A stretch of DNA of 64,000 nucleotides from the NCBI RefSeq assembly GCF_900114315.1, contig NZ_FOSQ01000003.1:1-64000 (forward strand), read 5' to 3'. The notes under the pieces are model-generated. The model searched no databases, had not been told where the DNA came from, and worked only from the letters and a program-made list of their open reading frames with translations. This document shows, piece by piece, positions 38,454-48,153 of this stretch. The translations under genes were made by a program, and so were the position numbers. Source of the stretch: Falsiroseomonas stagni DSM 19981 (lineage in GTDB: Bacteria; Pseudomonadota; Alphaproteobacteria; Acetobacterales; Acetobacteraceae). Numbering within the stretch: position 1 is the stretch's first letter; each line of letters starts with the position of its first letter.

Positions 38454-41067
38454 GGATGCGCTTCCTGACCGGCTTGCCAGCAAAGGCACGCTGCACGTTC
38501 TCCTCCGCCTCGGCCAGGGCGAAAATCTCCGCCTCGGAGGCACCGGCCGCGACCTCGATCGTCGCGCGGAGCTTGCCCAGGACCTGCACCGCCAGCGTCA
38601 CCGTCTCCGCCTTCAGCAGCGCGGGGTCGGCGTCAGGCCAGGGCATCTGCGCCACCAGGCTGTCGCTGCCCGGGTCCAGGAGGCTGAACAATTCCTCCGC
38701 CAGATGGGGCATCATGGGCGCGGAGAGGCGTGCCAGCATTTCCAGCGCCTCACGCCGCGCGGCACCCATGCCCTCGGCGCTCGCATGGGCTTCCGCCTCT
38801 CCGATCGCGTTGGCGAATTCATGGATACGGGCGACCGCGACGTTGAAGGCGAAGCTCTCCAGCGCCTCCGTCACGGCGGCGATGGTCCGATGCGTGGCCT
38901 GGCGCAGCTTGCGGGCGGCCCCCGTGGCCCCCCCTGGCGCCTCCCCCCCCGGCGTGCCGGCAGGCGGCAGGGCGGCCAGGGTGTTGGAGGCAAGCGCGTT
39001 GCTGGCCAGGCGGTACAGGCGCTGGGTGAAGCGGAAGGCGCCGGCGACGCCGGATTCCGTCCATTCCATGTCCCGCTCCGGCGGGTTGTCCGCCAGGATG
39101 AACCAGCGCGCCGTATCGGCCCCGTATTTCGCGATGATCGCGCCGGGGTCGATGGTGTTGCGCTTGGACTTGGACATCGCCTCGATGCGGCCGATGGTCA
39201 CGGCCTCATTCGTGCCCTTCACCGTCGCCGTGCGGCTGCCATCGGCGGCGGTGCCGAATTCCACCTCCTCCGGATACAGCCAGCGGCCATCGGCGCCCTT
39301 GTAGCTTTCGTGCTGGACCATCCCCTGGGTGAAGAGCCCGGCGAAGGGCTCCGCCACGCCCAGATGCCCCGTGGCCTGCATCGCCCGGGTGAAGAAGCGG
39401 CTGTAGAGCAGGTGCAGGATCGCGTGCTCGATGCCGCCGATATACTGGTCCACCGGCAGCCAGGCATTGACCGCCTCCCGCGTCACCGGCGCTTCCGCAC
39501 CCGGGCTGCAGAAGCGGGCAAAATACCAGGAGCTGTCGACGAAGGTGTCGCAGGTATCGGTCTCCCGCCGCGCCGCCTTGCCGCAGGACGGGCAGTTGAC
39601 GTGCTTCCAGCTGGGGTGGTGGTCCAGCGGGTTGCCGGGCTTCGAGAAATCGACGTCATCCGGCAGCACGACCGGAAGCTGGTCCTGCGGTACGGGCTGC
39701 GCGCCGCAATCGTCGCAATGGATGACCGGGATCGGGCAGCCCCAGTAGCGCTGGCGGGAGACACCCCAATCCCGCAGCCGCCAGTTCACCACGCCATTCC
39801 CGGTGCCGAGGCCTTCCAGCCGCTCGATCACCGCCCGCTTGGCCGCCGGCACCGCCAGCCCGTCCAGGAAGTCCGAATTGTAGATGGTGCCGTCATCGGT
39901 ATAGGCGATGTCGCCGACCGCGAAGCTGGCGGCATCGCCGCCGGCCGGGAGCACCACGGGGGTGACGGAGAGCGCGTATTTCCGGGCGAAATCCAGGTCC
40001 CGCTGGTCATGCGCCGGGCAGCCGAAGATGGCGCCGGTGCCGTATTCCATCAGCACGAAATTCGCGATCCAGACCGGGTATTCGCGGCCGTTGAAGGGGT
40101 GCTTCACGCGGAAGCCGCTGTCGAAGCCGCGCTTTTCCGCCTGCTCGATCGCCGCTTCGCTGGTGCCCATGCGCCGGCATTCCGCGACGAACTCGGCCGC
40201 GGCCGGATTGGCTGCCGCGGCAGCCGCCGCCAGCGGATGTTCCGCCGCGACGGCCAGGAAGGACATGCCGAACAGCGTGTCCGGGCGCGTCGTGAAGACC
40301 TCGACCTCCTCGGTCCCCTCCACCGGCGCCGCCAGCTTGAAGCGGACGCGCGCGCCCTCACTGCGGCCGATCCAGTTGGACTGCATCAGCTTCACGCGCT
40401 CGGGCCAGCGATCAAGGCCGCCCAGCGCCTCCAGCAGGTCCGGCGCGTATTTCGTGATGCTCAGGAACCACTGGCTGAGCTTCTTCTTCTCGACCAGCGC
40501 GCCGGACCGCCAGCCGCGGCCGTCGATCACCTGTTCATTGGCCAGGACGGTATTGTCCACCGGGTCCCAGTTCACCCAGCTTTCCTTGCGCTCGACCAGC
40601 CCGGCCTTCCAGAAGTCGAGAAACAGCTTCTGCTGCTGGCCGTAATAGGCGACGTCGCAGGTCGCAAATTCGCGGGACCAGTCCAGCGACAGGCCCATGC
40701 GCTTCAGCTCGGCGCGCATGTTGGCGATGTTGGCGTAGGTCCACTGGCCCGGATGGATGCCACGCTCCCGCGCCGCATTCTCCGCCGGCAGGCCGAAGGC
40801 GTCCCACCCCATGGGGTGCATCACCAGGTGCCCGCGGGCGCGCTTGTAGCGCGCCACCACGTCGCCCAGCGTGTAGTTCCGCACGTGCCCCATATGGATC
40901 TTGCCCGACGGGTACGGGAACATCTCCAGCACGTAGTATTTGCGGGCATCCGCGGGCGGCACGTCGGGCACGGCGAAGACGCCGCGCGAATCCCATTCCG
41001 CCTGCCAGCGGGGCTCGGCGGCCGCGAAATCATGGCGCGCGGGGGGTGGCGGGGTGATGTCGTTCAT
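38419..41067 (-). CDS. leuS: Leucyl-tRNA synthetase
   Basis: A full-length 882-residue class I synthetase: the HIGH-type motif [14 protein letters not shown] near residue 40, the CP1 editing domain in the middle, a zinc-binding CPSCGK region, the signature [13 protein letters not shown] (KMSKS) near residue 625, and the C-terminal [19 protein letters not shown] at 41067 matches the family start (M-N-D-I-T). The upstream extension to 41106 lacks family similarity. Its end overlaps lptE. Confidence 0.97.
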   Translation of the reverse strand: MNDITPPPPARHDFAAAEPRWQAEWDSRGVFAVPDVPPADARKYYVLEMFPYPSGKIHMGHVRNYTLGDVVARYKRARGHLVMHPMGWDAFGLPAENAARERGIHPGQWTYANIANMRAELKRMGLSLDWSREFATCDVAYYGQQQKLFLDFWKAGLVERKESWVNWDPVDNTVLANEQVIDGRGWRSGALVEKKKLSQWFLSITKYAPDLLEALGGLDRWPERVKLMQSNWIGRSEGARVRFKLAAPVEGTEEVEVFTTRPDTLFGMSFLAVAAEHPLAAAAAAANPAAAEFVAECRRMGTSEAAIEQAEKRGFDSGFRVKHPFNGREYPVWIANFVLMEYGTGAIFGCPAHDQRDLDFARKYALSVTPVVLPAGGDAASFAVGDIAYTDDGTIYNSDFLDGLAVPAAKRAVIERLEGLGTGNGVVNWRLRDWGVSRQRYWGCPIPVIHCDDCGAQPVPQDQLPVVLPDDVDFSKPGNPLDHHPSWKHVNCPSCGKAARRETDTCDTFVDSSWYFARFCSPGAEAPVTREAVNAWLPVDQYIGGIEHAILHLLYSRFFTRAMQATGHLGVAEPFAGLFTQGMVQHESYKGADGRWLYPEEVEFGTAADGSRTATVKGTNEAVTIGRIEAMSKSKRNTIDPGAIIAKYGADTARWFILADNPPERDMEWTESGVAGAFRFTQRLYRLASNALASNTLAALPPAGTPGGEAPGGATGAARKLRQATHRTIAAVTEALESFAFNVAVARIHEFANAIGEAEAHASAEGMGAARREALEMLARLSAPMMPHLAEELFSLLDPGSDSLVAQMPWPDADPALLKAETVTLAVQVLGKLRATIEVAAGASEAEIFALAEAEENVQRAFAGKPVRKRIHVPGRVVNFVV

Positions 41068-41111
41068 CGTGTTGCGCTGCGTCGGTCTGCTGGGAGCCGC
41101 AGGCATAGAAC

Positions 41112-41140
41112 CCCCGCGCCCCGCTGGAAAGGGCGCGGGG
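41112..41140 (-). terminator. Hairpin between the DUF3576 lipoprotein gene and leuS
   Basis: CCCCGCGCCC and GGGCGCGGGG form a 10-bp stem with a 9-nt loop. It lies in the 119-bp gap after the DUF3576 gene and before leuS on the minus strand. It has no T run and may be an attenuating or Rho-assisted terminator. Confidence 0.5.
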
Positions 41141-41186
41141 CCGGGAAGAGCTGAAGGGAAGGCCAGGGCACCCAGGCCCCGGCCGT

Positions 41187-41750
41187 TCAGCGGGAGGCGG
41201 CGGTCGCCTGGGAACGCAATTCGCGCGCCCGGTTCAGCACCTGGTCCTCAAGCTCGGACGCCGTGCCGGCGGAGACGGGCACATCCACCCAGGCATTGCC
41301 GCGCAGTTCCTGGCGGAAGATCGCGATCCGCACGCCGTCGGACCGCAGCTGCCGGCCGAGGATATAGGCCGTGGCGCGGAAGCGTTCGCCGGTGGTGCCG
41401 GGGGGCGAATACCAATCGGTGATCAGCACGCCGCCGAAGGGGTCGGCCGAGGCGAGCGGCATGAAGGACAGCGTGTCCAGCGAGGCGCGCCAGAGATAGG
41501 CGTTGACGCCGATGCCGCTCTGTTCGCTGGCCCCGCCGCCGCGCTGGCCGCCGCTGTTGCGGTCATTCCCGAAAAGCAGGATGCCGTCCTCACCTGTCAG
41601 CCGGCCGCGAACGCGGGATCGCTTGCTGTCGTCATTGTATTCGTCGAGGCCGGGCACGCGCATGTTCTCGGACAGGGTGGAACACCCCGCGAGGACGCTG
41701 GCGACGAGGCCGATCGACAAGACTTTCCTGAGCCGCCGCATGATTCCCAT
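41187..41750 (-). CDS. DUF3576-family lipoprotein
   Basis: A 187-residue protein with a lipoprotein signal ([15 protein letters not shown], lipobox L-A-G-C), followed by a conserved body ([37 protein letters not shown]) characteristic of DUF3576, an alphaproteobacterial family usually located before leuS. The function is unknown; the location with leuS-lptE suggests envelope assembly. ATG at 41750 is chosen for the intact signal. Confidence 0.88.
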   Translation of the reverse strand: MGIMRRLRKVLSIGLVASVLAGCSTLSENMRVPGLDEYNDDSKRSRVRGRLTGEDGILLFGNDRNSGGQRGGGASEQSGIGVNAYLWRASLDTLSFMPLASADPFGGVLITDWYSPPGTTGERFRATAYILGRQLRSDGVRIAIFRQELRGNAWVDVPVSAGTASELEDQVLNRARELRSQATAASR

Positions 41751-41877
41751 CCCGAGCGATCGGGGGCGCCAGGGCGCCCCGGCCTGCTTCCTAGCCGCTT
41801 TGTCGCCGGAGGAAAACTGGCCTCCCGGTGCCGGGCTGAAAACGGCACCTGCGTGAAACACTGTGTAAAACAAGATA

Positions 41878-41901
41878 GGGCGGCGGGTTTCCCCGCCGCC
41901 C
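41878..41901 (-). terminator. Intrinsic terminator of the porin gene
   Basis: GGGCGGCGGG and CCCGCCGCCC form a 10-bp stem with a TTTC loop. On the minus strand it is followed by CTATCTTGTTTTAC, a T-rich tail as expected of an intrinsic terminator. It lies 40 bp beyond the porin stop codon. Confidence 0.75.
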
Positions 41902-41940
41902 CCTTTGTCCGGGCCGTCAGCCCTTCCGATCCACGAGGGA

Positions 41941-43167
41941 TCAGAAGGTCAGGCGGGTGCCGATGACGAACACGTCGATGTTGCGGTTCGCACCACCGGG
42001 GCCGTTGGAGCCCGCGACGCCACCGGCAATGTTCTTGTCCACGATGTTGGAGTAGTTCGCGAACAGGTCCATGCCGGGCGCCAGGGTGTAGGAGGTGCCG
42101 AGGCCCCACACGGTCTGGGTACGGTCGGCGGCGGTGCCGCCGTTGTCACGCTCGGCCTTGGCGTAGAACGCGCCGACCGCGATCGCGCCGGTCACGTAGG
42201 TCGCGCCCAGGCCCCAGGTGGTGGAGCCGTCACGGCCAGCGGCCAACGGCGTGCGGGTCGTGCCGCCGTACTTGCCCCAGCGATACATGCCACCGACGGT
42301 CAGGCCGAAACCGGTCACATTGAGGCCGGCCTGGTATTCGGTCACGTCCTGGAGGGCGGCGTTGTTCGCCTGCGCGTCGGCGCGGTGGGCGGCGAGGCCC
42401 GCCGTCACGCCGATGTTGCCGAAGCTGCCGCGGTAGCGGATGGCGCCCGACAGCTCGTTGCGGATGCTGTCGTTCGGGTTGCGCTGCAGGGTCTGCGTGG
42501 CAGCCGTCAGGCCGGACGAGACCGTCCGGTATTCCTCGCCCTCGCGGCCGTTCGGCGCGAAGCTGACGCCGAAGTCGAAGCCGAAGAACTGCGGCGACAT
42601 GTAGATGATCTTGGTGGCGTCGCTGCCGTCGTTGATGTCGTTCACGAGGTAGCGGTTGCCGTCCGCGGCCAGGGCCACGAACTCGTCCCACTGGCCGGAC
42701 ATGCCGAGCTGGGCGACGGCGCCGGGCAGGGAGACGGCCATCTGGGAGGCCGCGCTGTCCTGGTCGCCGAACTGCAGGGTGCCGAGGGTCGGGGAGGAGA
42801 TGAAGCCCCAGGCCTCGTCCGTGTCCACGCCCGTGCCGGCAGTCGTCGCGGCCTGCGGGATGAAGTTGTCGATCTGCAGCTCGACCTGCGCGCCGTAGCT
42901 GAGGCCGTTCGCGGCCTTGCCGGCGACGATGACGACGATCTCGGCGTCCGTCTTGAAGTCGATCTTGTCGCGGTTGACCGTGCGGGCCGCGCCGGCCGTG
43001 CCGGCGGCGACGGTCACGGCGTTGCGGTCGGCGGTGTCATCGACATAGCCGCCGGCGAACTCGAAGTAGCCGCCAACGCGAACCGTCGGGGCCGTCTGCG
43101 CCTGGGCAACGTTGCCCAGCAGCGCAGCGCCGACCACTGCGGTGGTGCCCAGCAGAATCTTGCGCAT
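41941..43167 (-). CDS. Outer-membrane porin
   Basis: A 408-residue protein with a signal peptide (VVGAALLGNVAQAQ, cleavage near residue 23), alternating beta-strand sequence (TVRVGGYFEFAGGYVDD, LSYGAQVELQIDNF) and a C-terminal aromatic end (VIGTRLTF), as needed for outer-membrane insertion. It fits the gram-negative porin superfamily. A strong GGAGGAGG precedes the ATG, and a long upstream region (278 bp) and strong terminator suggest high, single-gene expression. Confidence 0.93.
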   Translation of the reverse strand: MRKILLGTTAVVGAALLGNVAQAQTAPTVRVGGYFEFAGGYVDDTADRNAVTVAAGTAGAARTVNRDKIDFKTDAEIVVIVAGKAANGLSYGAQVELQIDNFIPQAATTAGTGVDTDEAWGFISSPTLGTLQFGDQDSAASQMAVSLPGAVAQLGMSGQWDEFVALAADGNRYLVNDINDGSDATKIIYMSPQFFGFDFGVSFAPNGREGEEYRTVSSGLTAATQTLQRNPNDSIRNELSGAIRYRGSFGNIGVTAGLAAHRADAQANNAALQDVTEYQAGLNVTGFGLTVGGMYRWGKYGGTTRTPLAAGRDGSTTWGLGATYVTGAIAVGAFYAKAERDNGGTAADRTQTVWGLGTSYTLAPGMDLFANYSNIVDKNIAGGVAGSNGPGGANRNIDVFVIGTRLTF

Positions 43168-43445
43168 AGTTAAACCTCCTCCTGCACCGGGTGGCCCCCG
43201 GCATGCGACGACCCGCCTGCCCCCCTCGGCAGGACGCCGCCCCCAGGATAAAACCCCGGATGGCAGTCAGGCCCGGGCCGACTATGGTCCGGCGCCATCC
43301 CGGTCGGCAACGGGCCAGCAACCAAGCTCGCGACTTCCGTGAGACAGTGTGGCGGCGGAGCCACAGCATGTTGCGCGACATTTCGCGGCGCGTGAGCAGC
43401 CCCCGGCGCCAGGAGACACCGCCACGGCCCGCTTCCGCGCAGCAA

Positions 43446-44051
43446 TCAGCCGCGCAGCGCGCCGATCGCCGCCAGCCCGGCCACCCGCGCCCGCGCCAGC
43501 CGCCCGGCCGTGTGCCGCCCGATGCCCCCCAGCGCAACCGCCGGCACTGGCAGCCGCGACGCCAGCGCCGCCCAGCGCAACGGCCCCAGCGCCGGCGCGC
43601 CGGGATGGCTTTCGGTCGGGAAGGCGGGGGAGACGAAGCCGAGATCGGGCCACAGCCGCCGCGCCCGCGCCAGCGCTGGCCTCCCATGCACGGCCACCGA
43701 CAGCAGCGCCCAGGGCGCGCCCGCGCGCCGCGCCAGCAGGAAGGGCAGCAGCCCCCGCGCCCCCGCCCGGTCCGGCAAATGCAGCCCGGCATGCGCCCGC
43801 AATGCCGCCCGGCCATCGCCGCCCACCAGCAGCACGAGGCCCCGCGACCGCGCCAGCCGCGCCAGGCCCCGCAGCACGCCGCGCTTCGCCCCCCGCGCCA
43901 GCACGCCCTGCCCGCGCGGCAACCGTGCTGCCGCGGCCCGGGGATCCGGCAGCCGGACAGGGTCCGACAGCAGCCACATCCGCGGCAGGCGCCTGCCCCG
44001 CGCGATCGGCGGCTTGAGGCGCCGCGACCAGACCTCTAGCGTCCGCGCCAT
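43446..44051 (-). CDS. ThiE/TenI-like protein (thiamine phosphate synthase family)
   Basis: A 201-residue TIM-barrel-type protein with DPRAAAARLPRGQGVL, AGLHLPDRAG, LGFVSPAFPTESHPGAPALGPLRWAALA and VPAVALGGIGRHTAGRL, the pattern of the TMP-TenI family. Several ThiE diphosphate and metal residues look altered, so it may be TenI-like or a variant enzyme. No TPP riboswitch was seen. The ATG (44051) shares the bases CATG with the ATG of the divergent yggS gene, so the start codons overlap. Confidence 0.75.
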   Translation of the reverse strand: MARTLEVWSRRLKPPIARGRRLPRMWLLSDPVRLPDPRAAAARLPRGQGVLARGAKRGVLRGLARLARSRGLVLLVGGDGRAALRAHAGLHLPDRAGARGLLPFLLARRAGAPWALLSVAVHGRPALARARRLWPDLGFVSPAFPTESHPGAPALGPLRWAALASRLPVPAVALGGIGRHTAGRLARARVAGLAAIGALRG

Positions 44052-44733
44052 GTCCGACCCCCTGAACGACCCCGCCCCGATCGCCGCCAACCTGGCGCGG
44101 GTGCGCGACAGCATCGCGGAAGCCTGCCTGCGCGCCAACCGCGATCCGGCCTCCGTCACCCTTATCGCCGTCTCCAAGACCAACCCGCAGGCGGCGGTGC
44201 TGGCCGCGCTGGCGGCCACGCAGACCGTGTTCGGAGAGAACCGGGTGCAGGAGGCGCAGCAGAAATTTCCGTCATTGCGCGCCGATCACCCCGCGCTCCG
44301 CCTCCACCTCATCGGCGCGTTGCAGACCAACAAGGCACGGGATGCCGTGCGCGTCGCCGATGTGATCGAGAGCCTGGACCGACCGAAACTCGCCGCCGCG
44401 CTGGCCGAGGCCATGGCGAAGGAAGGCCGCCGCCCCGGTCTTCTGGTGCAGGTCAATATCGGCGACGAACCGCAGAAGGCCGGGATCCCGACCGCGGAGG
44501 CCGATGCCTTCATCCGCGCCTGCCTCGACGACCACGGCCTGCCGGTGGAGGGGCTGATGTGCATCCCGCCGGTGGAAGGCGACCCCCGCCCGCATTTCGC
44601 CGCGATGCGGGAGATGGCGGCGCGCCACGGCCTCAAGACCCTGTCCATGGGCATGTCCGGCGACTACCAGGCGGCGATCGCGGAAGGCGCCACCCATGTC
44701 CGCATCGGCACCGCCATCTTCGGCGCGCGATGA
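44050..44733 (+). CDS. PLP homeostasis protein YggS
   Basis: A 227-residue alanine-racemase-fold, PLP-binding protein: VTLIAVSKTNPQAAVLAAL holds the PLP Lys near residue 40, then FGENRVQEAQQKFP, HLIGALQTNKARDA, VNIGDEPQKAGI, LSMGMSGDYQAAIAEGATHVRIGTAIFGAR. YggS keeps free pyridoxal phosphate balanced; it is not an enzyme. Its start overlaps that of the divergent ThiE-like gene. Confidence 0.95.
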   Translation: MSDPLNDPAPIAANLARVRDSIAEACLRANRDPASVTLIAVSKTNPQAAVLAALAATQTVFGENRVQEAQQKFPSLRADHPALRLHLIGALQTNKARDAVRVADVIESLDRPKLAAALAEAMAKEGRRPGLLVQVNIGDEPQKAGIPTAEADAFIRACLDDHGLPVEGLMCIPPVEGDPRPHFAAMREMAARHGLKTLSMGMSGDYQAAIAEGATHVRIGTAIFGAR

Positions 44734-44844
44734 TCATAGTGTCGTTTCGCTGTCTTCCAGCCAGGCGGCGCGTGATTTTTGGTCTTCAAATTGTTCCTGG
44801 CGCGTGTGACCCTCGTTGCGGAGCCTACGCAATCGGGGGACAGC

Positions 44845-45207
44845 GTGTCGGGTCGTCGCAGCATCGGTTCGGCCGCGTCCCTGATGGCCTGCGCACCCCG
44901 ACCGAGCCCGACGATCATGCCCATGCCCGCCTGGGATGGCGATTGGTTGGAATCGACCAGCGCCAGGTCGACCCTGCCCAATATCGGCGTGCAGGTCACC
45001 TTCACGGATGGGCTGGCCGGTCGCTACCTTTTCAACGGGCGTGAACTCGCCACAGCAACCCAATCATCGTCTGACTCCGAGGCCGCTATCTTGCTGCCCG
45101 GTGTCCGCGGCCGCGCGGTGCTGACTCAAACGGGGCCGAATACGGCGGCCTACACCTATACGGAAGCATCTGGCGCGAATATCCAGGCGGATGTGACTCG
45201 GCAGTGA
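44845..45207 (+). CDS. Predicted small lipoprotein
   Basis: A 120-residue protein with a short lipoprotein signal (SIGSAASLMAC, lipobox Cys near residue 15), followed by a small beta-rich body (IGVQVTFTDGLAGRYLF, GRAVLTQTGPNTAAYTYTEA). GTG at 44845 has GGGGA just upstream; TTG at 44779 is the alternative. It lies in a lower-GC island (about 44740-45280). No family is recognised. The next gene also encodes a lipoprotein. Confidence 0.5.
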   Translation: MSGRRSIGSAASLMACAPRPSPTIMPMPAWDGDWLESTSARSTLPNIGVQVTFTDGLAGRYLFNGRELATATQSSSDSEAAILLPGVRGRAVLTQTGPNTAAYTYTEASGANIQADVTRQ

Positions 45208-45278
45208 GGCTATCGGCCCGCTTTCTCTCGTTGTCGCGCGACCAGAACCCCCATCGGCGATCCAAAGGCTGCCCCATC

Positions 45279-45701
45279 ATGAATGCACGGTTGCTCGCAT
45301 GCCTCGCCGGGCTGTCGGCGCTTACCCTGTCCGGCTGCGCCGGGCGAGAGACGGTGCCAAACCCCGGTACGCTCGGGGTCGATTTCGCCTGGGCGGGAAT
45401 AGCGGCCTGCGAAGCGACCTCACCCGCCCTGCGGATCACCGGTTCGCCGCCGACCACCACGCGTTTCGCGGTGCGCCTCACCGATCTCAACGTGCCGGGC
45501 TTCGCTCATGGCGGCGGCGAGGTGCCTCGCGGTACGCCGTCCCCGGCCGGGGACGAAATCCCGCAGGGCGCCTTGACCGATGCTTTTCGCGGCCCTTGCC
45601 CGCCCGTTGGCCCGCACCGCTACCGCTTCACCGTGCAGGCCTTGGATGCTCAGAACCGCACCGTTGCTACAGGAGAGGCCATTCGCCCCTTCCCGCCGTG
45701 A
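45279..45701 (+). CDS. PEBP/YbhB-like lipoprotein
   Basis: The 140-residue product has a clear lipoprotein signal (LLACLAGLSALTLSGC) and a body with FAVRLTDLNVPGFAHGGGEVP and GPCPPVGPHRYRFTVQALDAQN, matching the phosphatidylethanolamine-binding protein/YbhB family (the D-x-D...H and G-P-C-P-P-x-G-x-H-R-Y segments). The ligand and function of bacterial members are uncertain. ATG at 45279 gives the intact signal. Confidence 0.75.
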   Translation: MNARLLACLAGLSALTLSGCAGRETVPNPGTLGVDFAWAGIAACEATSPALRITGSPPTTTRFAVRLTDLNVPGFAHGGGEVPRGTPSPAGDEIPQGALTDAFRGPCPPVGPHRYRFTVQALDAQNRTVATGEAIRPFPP

Positions 45702-45765
45702 CCCTTGACGTAATGACGCCCGCGCCGGAAGGAAAAGCCCTCATCCAGATCGGCAGTCCGCATCT

Positions 45766-46767
45766 ATGACCCGCGTCTTCTCCGGCATCCAGCCCTCGGG
45801 CGTCCCCACCCTCGGCAATTACCTCGGCGCCATCCGCAACTGGGTGCCGATGCAGGACACGCATGAGAGCATCTTCTGCGTCGTCGACCTGCACGCCATC
45901 ACGGTGTGGCAGGACCCCAAGGAACTGGCGCGGCAGACGCGGGAGATGGCGGCGGCGCTGATCGCCTGCGGGCTCGACCCCAAGCGCTGCACGCTGTTCA
46001 TCCAGTCCCATGTCCATGCCCACACCCGCCTCGCCTGGATCTTCAACTGCGTGGCGCGGATGGGCTGGCTGAACCGCATGACCCAGTTCAAGGACAAGGC
46101 GGGCAAGGACCGGGAAGCGGCGGGAACGGGCCTCTATGTCTATCCGAACCTGATGGCGGCCGACATCCTGACCTACCACGCCACCCTGGTCCCGGTGGGC
46201 GATGACCAGCGCCAGCACCTCGAACTCGCCAATGACATCGCCGAGAAGTTCAACCACGACTACGGCGTGGATTTCTTCCCCCGCATCGAGCCGATGATCC
46301 AGGGCGTCGCCGCCCGCGTCATGTCGCTGCGCGACGGCACGAAGAAGATGTCGAAGTCGGACCCCTCCGACCAGTCGCGCATCAACCTGACCGACAACCA
46401 CGACACGATCGCGCTGAAGATCCGCCGCGCCAAGACGGACCCGGAACCGCTGCCCGACCATATGTCGGGCCTGGAGGCGCGGCCGGAGGCCCGCAACCTC
46501 GTCGGCATCCTCGCCGCCATCACCGGCACCATGCCGGAGAACGTGCTGCGGGAGCATGGCGGCAAGGGTTTTGGCAGTTTCAAGGAAACGCTGGTGGAGG
46601 CGCTGGTGGCCCACCTCACGCCCATCAGCACGGAGATGACGCGCCTGCTGGACGATCCCGGCGCGCTCGATGCGCAGCTTCGCCTCGGCGCCGACCGGGC
46701 GGAGGCCATCGCCTCCCCCATTTGCGCCAAGGCGGAGGAAATCGTGGGCTTCCTGCCGCGGCGGTAA
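45766..46767 (+). CDS. trpS: Tryptophanyl-tRNA synthetase
   Basis: A 333-residue class I synthetase: [22 protein letters not shown] (the HIGH-equivalent and Trp pocket), VDLHAITV, and [16 protein letters not shown] (KMSKS). The length and N-terminus match bacterial TrpRS. It stands alone, converging on the EEP gene with 9 bp between. Confidence 0.96.
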   Translation: MTRVFSGIQPSGVPTLGNYLGAIRNWVPMQDTHESIFCVVDLHAITVWQDPKELARQTREMAAALIACGLDPKRCTLFIQSHVHAHTRLAWIFNCVARMGWLNRMTQFKDKAGKDREAAGTGLYVYPNLMAADILTYHATLVPVGDDQRQHLELANDIAEKFNHDYGVDFFPRIEPMIQGVAARVMSLRDGTKKMSKSDPSDQSRINLTDNHDTIALKIRRAKTDPEPLPDHMSGLEARPEARNLVGILAAITGTMPENVLREHGGKGFGSFKETLVEALVAHLTPISTEMTRLLDDPGALDAQLRLGADRAEAIASPICAKAEEIVGFLPRR

Positions 46768-46776
46768 TCGCCCTCG

Positions 46777-47877
46777 CTAATCCTGGACGGGGGGCGTGCC
46801 CATCGCGGCCGCCTCCCGCCCCTCCGCGATCTTGGCCTCGGCCTCCTCCTCATCCTCCTCATCCGCTTCCGGAATCTCGGCCTCCGCCAGCGCGGCGGGG
46901 TCGTGGCAGAGCGTGATGCAGATGGCGAAGTGGTCGGAGCCGTAATGGGGCAGCACCCTCAGCCCCGCGACGCGGAAGCGCGCATCGTGGAAGACATGGT
47001 CCAGCGGCCAGCGGGCGAACCAGTGCTCCGCATGGAAGGTGGGGAACAATCCCCGGCCGACGCGCGGGTCGAGCAAGCCGCTCAGCCGCTGGAACAGCCT
47101 TGTGGTGTGGGACCAGGCGACGTCGTTGAGATCACCGCAGACGATGGTCGGGCGGGGATTGGCGGCAACCTCCCGCGCCACCAGCAGCAGTTCCGCATCC
47201 CGCTCCGCCACGTCATTGCCGATCTGCGGCGGCTCCGGATGCAGGCAATGCAGATCGACCAGCCGGCCGGAGCGCAGCCGGACCCGCGCGAAGATGGAGG
47301 GAATGTCCTTCGTCACCCTCTCCCGCACCACCGCATCCCGCAGCCGGAGGCGGGAAAACAGGTGGATGCCGTAGGTGTTCTCCAGCGGATGCAGCACGGC
47401 GAAGGGGTGGGTTTCCAGCAGCGGGCGCAGCTGCGCTTCCCACCACCCATTGGTCTCCAGTGTCAGGATCACGTCGGGATCGACGCGGCGGATCAGCGAG
47501 AGGAGGTCGCCGGCGCGGCTATTATCCTGCAGCACATTGGCCACCAGGATCGTGATCGATTCCGCGGGGTCCGGCTGCTTCGCGCCCGGCACCTGCCGGC
47601 GGTGCAGGATGGTGTAGGGCCAGATGCGGAAGACCTGCCAGGTGAAGCAGGCCAGCGTCGCGATGCGCAGCGCACCCTCCGCACCGCCCCAGGGCAGCAC
47701 CACGGCCTGGAAGGCCGCCGCCAGGATCAGCCCCGCCGCCAGTTGCAGGCGTGGATAGTCCCATAAGCGGATCCACCACCACGGCCGCTTCGACAGCGGC
47801 AGGATGGTCAACCCCACCAGCAGCAGGGACACCGCCCACACCAGCATCGACGGCATGGTCGCCCCGTCTTCCGTCAT
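46777..47877 (-). CDS. Membrane-anchored endonuclease/exonuclease/phosphatase family protein
   Basis: A 366-residue protein with three N-terminal hydrophobic helices (to about residue 95), then an EEP fold: ILVANVLQDNSRAGDLL, ILTLETNGWWE (catalytic Glu), VCGDLNDVAWSHTT and YGSDHFAICITL (Asp-His). An acidic run (EADEEDEEEAEA) forms the C-terminus. Such proteins cleave phosphodiesters or phosphoesters, possibly outside the membrane; the substrate is unknown. Confidence 0.85.
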   Translation of the reverse strand: MTEDGATMPSMLVWAVSLLLVGLTILPLSKRPWWWIRLWDYPRLQLAAGLILAAAFQAVVLPWGGAEGALRIATLACFTWQVFRIWPYTILHRRQVPGAKQPDPAESITILVANVLQDNSRAGDLLSLIRRVDPDVILTLETNGWWEAQLRPLLETHPFAVLHPLENTYGIHLFSRLRLRDAVVRERVTKDIPSIFARVRLRSGRLVDLHCLHPEPPQIGNDVAERDAELLLVAREVAANPRPTIVCGDLNDVAWSHTTRLFQRLSGLLDPRVGRGLFPTFHAEHWFARWPLDHVFHDARFRVAGLRVLPHYGSDHFAICITLCHDPAALAEAEIPEADEEDEEEAEAKIAEGREAAAMGTPPVQD

Positions 47878-48000
47878 CGTGATCCATCCATGCCCGTCCC
47901 GCGGCCGCGCCGGGATGCGGCGAAACGACGGGCGTGGCGAGCCTCAACAGGCCGGGCGCACGAGAAGTTTCCCGGGGGAGTGGTGGGGTTCCGGGGCATG

Positions 48001-48131
48001 AAGGGGGAGCGCTGCTCCCCCTTCGACCCCCTCGCCAGGGGCGTGGCGCCCCTGGACCGTCACCGATTGAGGACGGTCCAGGGCCGTCTCGGCCCTGGCG
48101 GATGGGGTTTGGGGAAGGCAGCGCCTTCCCC
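48001..48131. repeat. Palindrome cluster C (four hairpins plus bracket)
   Basis: Perfect hairpins at 48001-48023 (AAGGGGGAGC stem, 10 bp), 48035-48055 (CCAGGGGCG stem, 9 bp), 48078-48098 (CCAGGGCCG stem, 9 bp) and 48111-48131 (GGGGAAGGC stem, 9 bp). GGACCGT (48054-48060) pairs with ACGGTCC (48073-48079) across the spacer. The order and spacers match cluster A, but the stem sequences differ on both arms together. No gene is seen in 47878-48153. Confidence 0.82.
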
Positions 48132-48153
48132 ATTGTCACCAGCGAACCCTCGG

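Noticed and set aside
38452-41154. 900-residue plus-strand frame opposite leuS
   Set aside because: Arg/His/Gln-rich shadow; leuS on the minus strand has HIGH and KMSKS motifs.
43446-44051. TPP riboswitch before the ThiE-like gene
   Set aside because: The gene starts within CATG shared with yggS, leaving no leader, and no THI-box sequence is seen.
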